Positions 61,133 through 64,000 of a DNA stretch of 64,000 bases are shown in pieces; within the stretch, counting starts at the first letter, position 1, and every line of letters begins with the position of its first letter. This DNA comes from Eudorina sp. 2006-703-Eu-15 (Eukaryota > Chlorophyta > Chlorophyceae > Chlamydomonadales > Volvocaceae): positions 248,001 through 312,000 of the forward strand of contig BDSI01000020.1 in NCBI GenBank assembly GCA_003117195.1. Reading direction: 5' to 3'. The translations under genes were made by a program, and so were the position numbers. The notes under the pieces were generated by a model, which was not told the DNA's origin, made no database searches, and worked only from the letters and a program-made list of their open reading frames with translations.

Positions 61133-64000
61133 TGTATCCCTGGGTTACGGCGACAAGGGTTGAGCGCCTCCAAGCGATTTTGGCGGGCAGCAGGGGCTCT
61201 GCAGCATGGAGTCAACCAATAAGCGGGCCTTAGTGTGGTTACGCGCACGATATTTTGCTATCACATCTTAACAAACGTTTGCTTATGTGGCCAGCAGCCA
61301 CAACCAAGACCGCTTTGCAGAAGGCGCGAACCCTTGACACCGGAGGCCAAGGTGTAAGAACACAACCCTGTGTTACTTACCACAAGTGTAAATTTTGATG
61401 ATATCGGCAACGGGCGATATGACAACACAACCCGCCACGGTGGACGTTCCGATGCGCAACAGTGATGAAGGCCGAACCTCCTCTCCACTCCTCTCGACAG
61501 AAAGATCCACAACTGTTCAGAGCAGGTAAGAGTCACTGCTTACGTAGTATAAAATGCCAAGCACAGCACTCGCCGAGACGTCGAAACACGCTCCATGGTA
61601 TGGCGAGGGAGTCCGAATGGTAGGGAGGAGTGGTCAGCAAGTTGAAAATATCTTGAGTCTATTTCGAGCTTGTAGTGGGCAAACATCATCGTTTGAGAGG
61701 GGAAGAAGGCAAAACGACAGCATTAGTACGACGATTCGCTCAGGCTTTCTTGTCGCACGTGCATAGAACCTTTCCATAAGATTACAGTACGATGAACTTT
61801 TACAGATATGCAAATATGATTTAGATAAATTGCTAATCCTCCGTCGCGGCAGCGTCGGGAGGTACCGGTAGGGGATCCCACGTTACGGTGGTCGTCTGCC
61901 AGTAAGTCGTGCGCCTTTCTGTGTTGGGCAACAACCGATACCTTCCATGATGCCATGCCACTGCATGGAGCGTTGAAGGACCACATGAGAGTAAAGTTGC
62001 ACAAGCCGAGCGCTTTTGAGGATGCAACCGCCTTCAGACCGTGATCGATGCTCCATGTCAATTCAAGATGCCGATCGCCGTCACAGACACCGTTGAACTG
62101 CGGTAACGCGATGTCGTGGGTTTCGACACTTAGGGTCTTTCCAACTTCACTTAGTCGCAATGTTTAGGAGGCATCGTTACAGTGTTCAGCACGGTCTGTG
62201 ACGGCGCCGGACATGTTTGCATCGACGTGGAGCATCTATCACGGGTATCGTGGATCATAGGCGCTTGCATCTTTCATCGCGCATGTGTCACGTTTATTCG
62301 TACATGGCCCCGTGAAAATCCCGTCGTCCTCCACGCATGGGTAATTACAGAAAATCAACGGGACAAGCAAAGACCGCAATCAAGACAGGGGAAGAAATGG
62401 AGCCATCTCAGTAAGGTAACCCACCCACAATGCAGCGTTACACAGACCCAAACCAGCATCCACGGCGTTCAACTTGTTGGCAGCCGGCATGGCAACAAAG
62501 CCCCCCTCCCCTGCTGCTCAAAGAGTGTCTGCCGTCGCTGCGCCGCCACCTCCGAAACCGCACGGCCATGCCCTCGCCGCCGCCTGGGGCGCCGCACTGC
62601 GCTGCTGCCGCGCGGAGACGATGTGACTGTTGACTGTGCACTGCCCGCGACCTGCAAGGGTCGCTTTCATGTGGTTGCCGGGCGTCCTGGGTTGTCAAGC
62701 GTCGGAGGATGTCCATCATACGTACAGGGGGGGGATGAATACCGACGGTGCATCGAAACACAACAAGGTCACTGAACCTCCCAGCCTGCCCCCATCAGCC
62801 GCTGTCGTCGCAACCGGACACGACGGACCGACGTTCCCTCGCACCCGCACACTGCGCAGACCGGCGCCCGTTATTCCGCGGGGGACTCCAGCTCCCCCTC
62901 CGGAGCGAGCGGACCGAGACATGGGCCCCTGGGACTGCGGGATGTAACAAGTTCCCCAGTGCCATCGGCGGCCAAGCGCCGGCCTGTGACCCAACAGGCA
63001 TTCATCTCTGGGCTCCCTTGATTGTGTTCGTTTCCCGGCGCGCGTTGAGCCACACTCTCCCGACCGTCTTCGTGGGCCTGGCGCGCGGAGGAGGACAACG
63101 CCCCCCGGGTCCTCCGGTACTTGCGCCTTCCACCATTTCTCGCCGATCTTTCCGCGAGTTACGGTACACCTTCTTCACCACCAAAAAACGTAACACGGTT
63201 GCAAGAGCGTTGTCATGTTGCCTTTCCGCACGGCGCGAAGCTCCATGAGACGATGATGACCTTCACCGGCCCGCCGCAGGGTGTCCAAGGAGGAACGGGA
63301 CGTACCCGGGCCAGCGGTTGTGCGTCACCCTGCTAGCACACCGGCCGTAGCTGGCCATCGCGGATCGATTTCCCGACCGACCGACAGGTCATGGGTCACA
63401 CGGGGCACCTCATCTGTGGGATCCCCCGCTTCAAAGCGGCACTTGTCATGTCAGGCGGCCGTGGCTGCCGGTGGGGCGGACGAGCATTCCATCGCTCGCG
63501 CGCTGGGCATACTGTCGAACATATGTGCACGCAAGTAGATTATATATTATAAGTTATATGTGTGTGTCCTGCGCTTGTTTCATCAACGTGTTTGGATGAT
63601 GTATCTATTACCGTATTACGGACGGTTTGTAAGCCGTAGGGCGCCCGTCGTCCGCAGGGTCCCGTACTGAAGACACAGAGGTAACCCAGTGACGACCATC
63701 ATTTAAACACAGTATAGTGTGCTAGGACGTATCGCTGGGTGTCATGCTGAGCCGCGAACAAGCTGTGCAGAGCAAATTGTGTCGTCCATATTCAAATTTC
63801 CCGCCCCTTCCCGCACATCGTACACACACATATTTCACAGGTGGGTAAGACCCATAATGATACTAGAAAGGGCGTGCCGCACACCCGATTTTGCAGGATG
63901 CGTCCCTCGGATAGCATCGGCCATGTCCAAGTGCTGTAATGGCACAAACTGACAAGGCCGAAAGCGGCCGAGTTTGAAAAATCATACATGATGAGCAAGC
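61133..64000. other. Upstream of the ankyrin gene; no confident gene
   Basis: This less GC-rich stretch contains the promoter side of the ankyrin gene. A minus-strand open frame at 62160-61723 (about 145 codons, no ATG at its head, stop codon just upstream) has a non-repetitive composition and could be an exon or transposon fragment. I do not recognise it. The sequence ends without another gene. Confidence 0.4.

Overview
The window looks like nuclear DNA of a green alga, most likely a volvocine (Chlamydomonas/Volvox-type) chlorophyte. The DNA is GC-rich. The genes are split by many introns with GTGAGT/GTGGGT-type donors and CAG acceptors. The proteins carry long Ala/Gly/Gln/Ser-rich low-complexity stretches, TGTAA-type polyadenylation signals occur near gene ends, and micro- and minisatellites are abundant. 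I see no bacterial operon structure, rRNA, tRNA or CRISPR array.

Layout: 1-0.83 kb, a broken PIF/Harbinger-type transposase (minus strand) with a 124-bp tandem duplication. 1.4-6.5 kb, a two-exon gene (minus) for an unrecognised ~1,523-aa protein. 6.5-12.7 kb, a gene-poor repeat block with a 21-bp minisatellite, a (CCTG)28 tract, and a ~2.6-kb element whose 45-bp inverted arms flank ten copies of a 184-bp satellite. 12.7-17.2 kb, a ten-exon caleosin gene (minus). 17.2-20.2 kb, no confident gene. 20.2-20.9 kb, an intronless DUF2306-type membrane protein (minus). 21.6-47.5 kb, one giant plus-strand gene, reconstructed here as 33 phase-compatible exons encoding ~3,317 aa, an ATRX/ARIP4-type SNF2 chromatin-remodelling ATPase. 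47.5-52.6 kb, a convergent intergenic/3'UTR zone with an abrupt switch of G/C skew at ~48.68 kb. 52.6-61.1 kb, a nine-exon gene (minus) for a ~1,736-aa ankyrin-repeat protein. 61.1-64 kb, no confident gene.

The exon structures come from hand-read splice sites and reading-frame phase. For the caleosin gene, the ankyrin gene, gene 1 and most of the SNF2 gene every junction preserves frame and total lengths are exact multiples of three. The weak points are SNF2 exons 6-8, the exon 10 donor, and a 240-nt exon-like segment at 31.26-31.50 kb. The genes show no obvious common pathway: a lipid-droplet protein, a membrane protein, a chromatin remodeller and an ankyrin scaffold happen to be neighbours, as is usual in an algal nuclear genome. 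The DUF2306 and SNF2 genes are divergent and share ~0.7 kb of upstream DNA.
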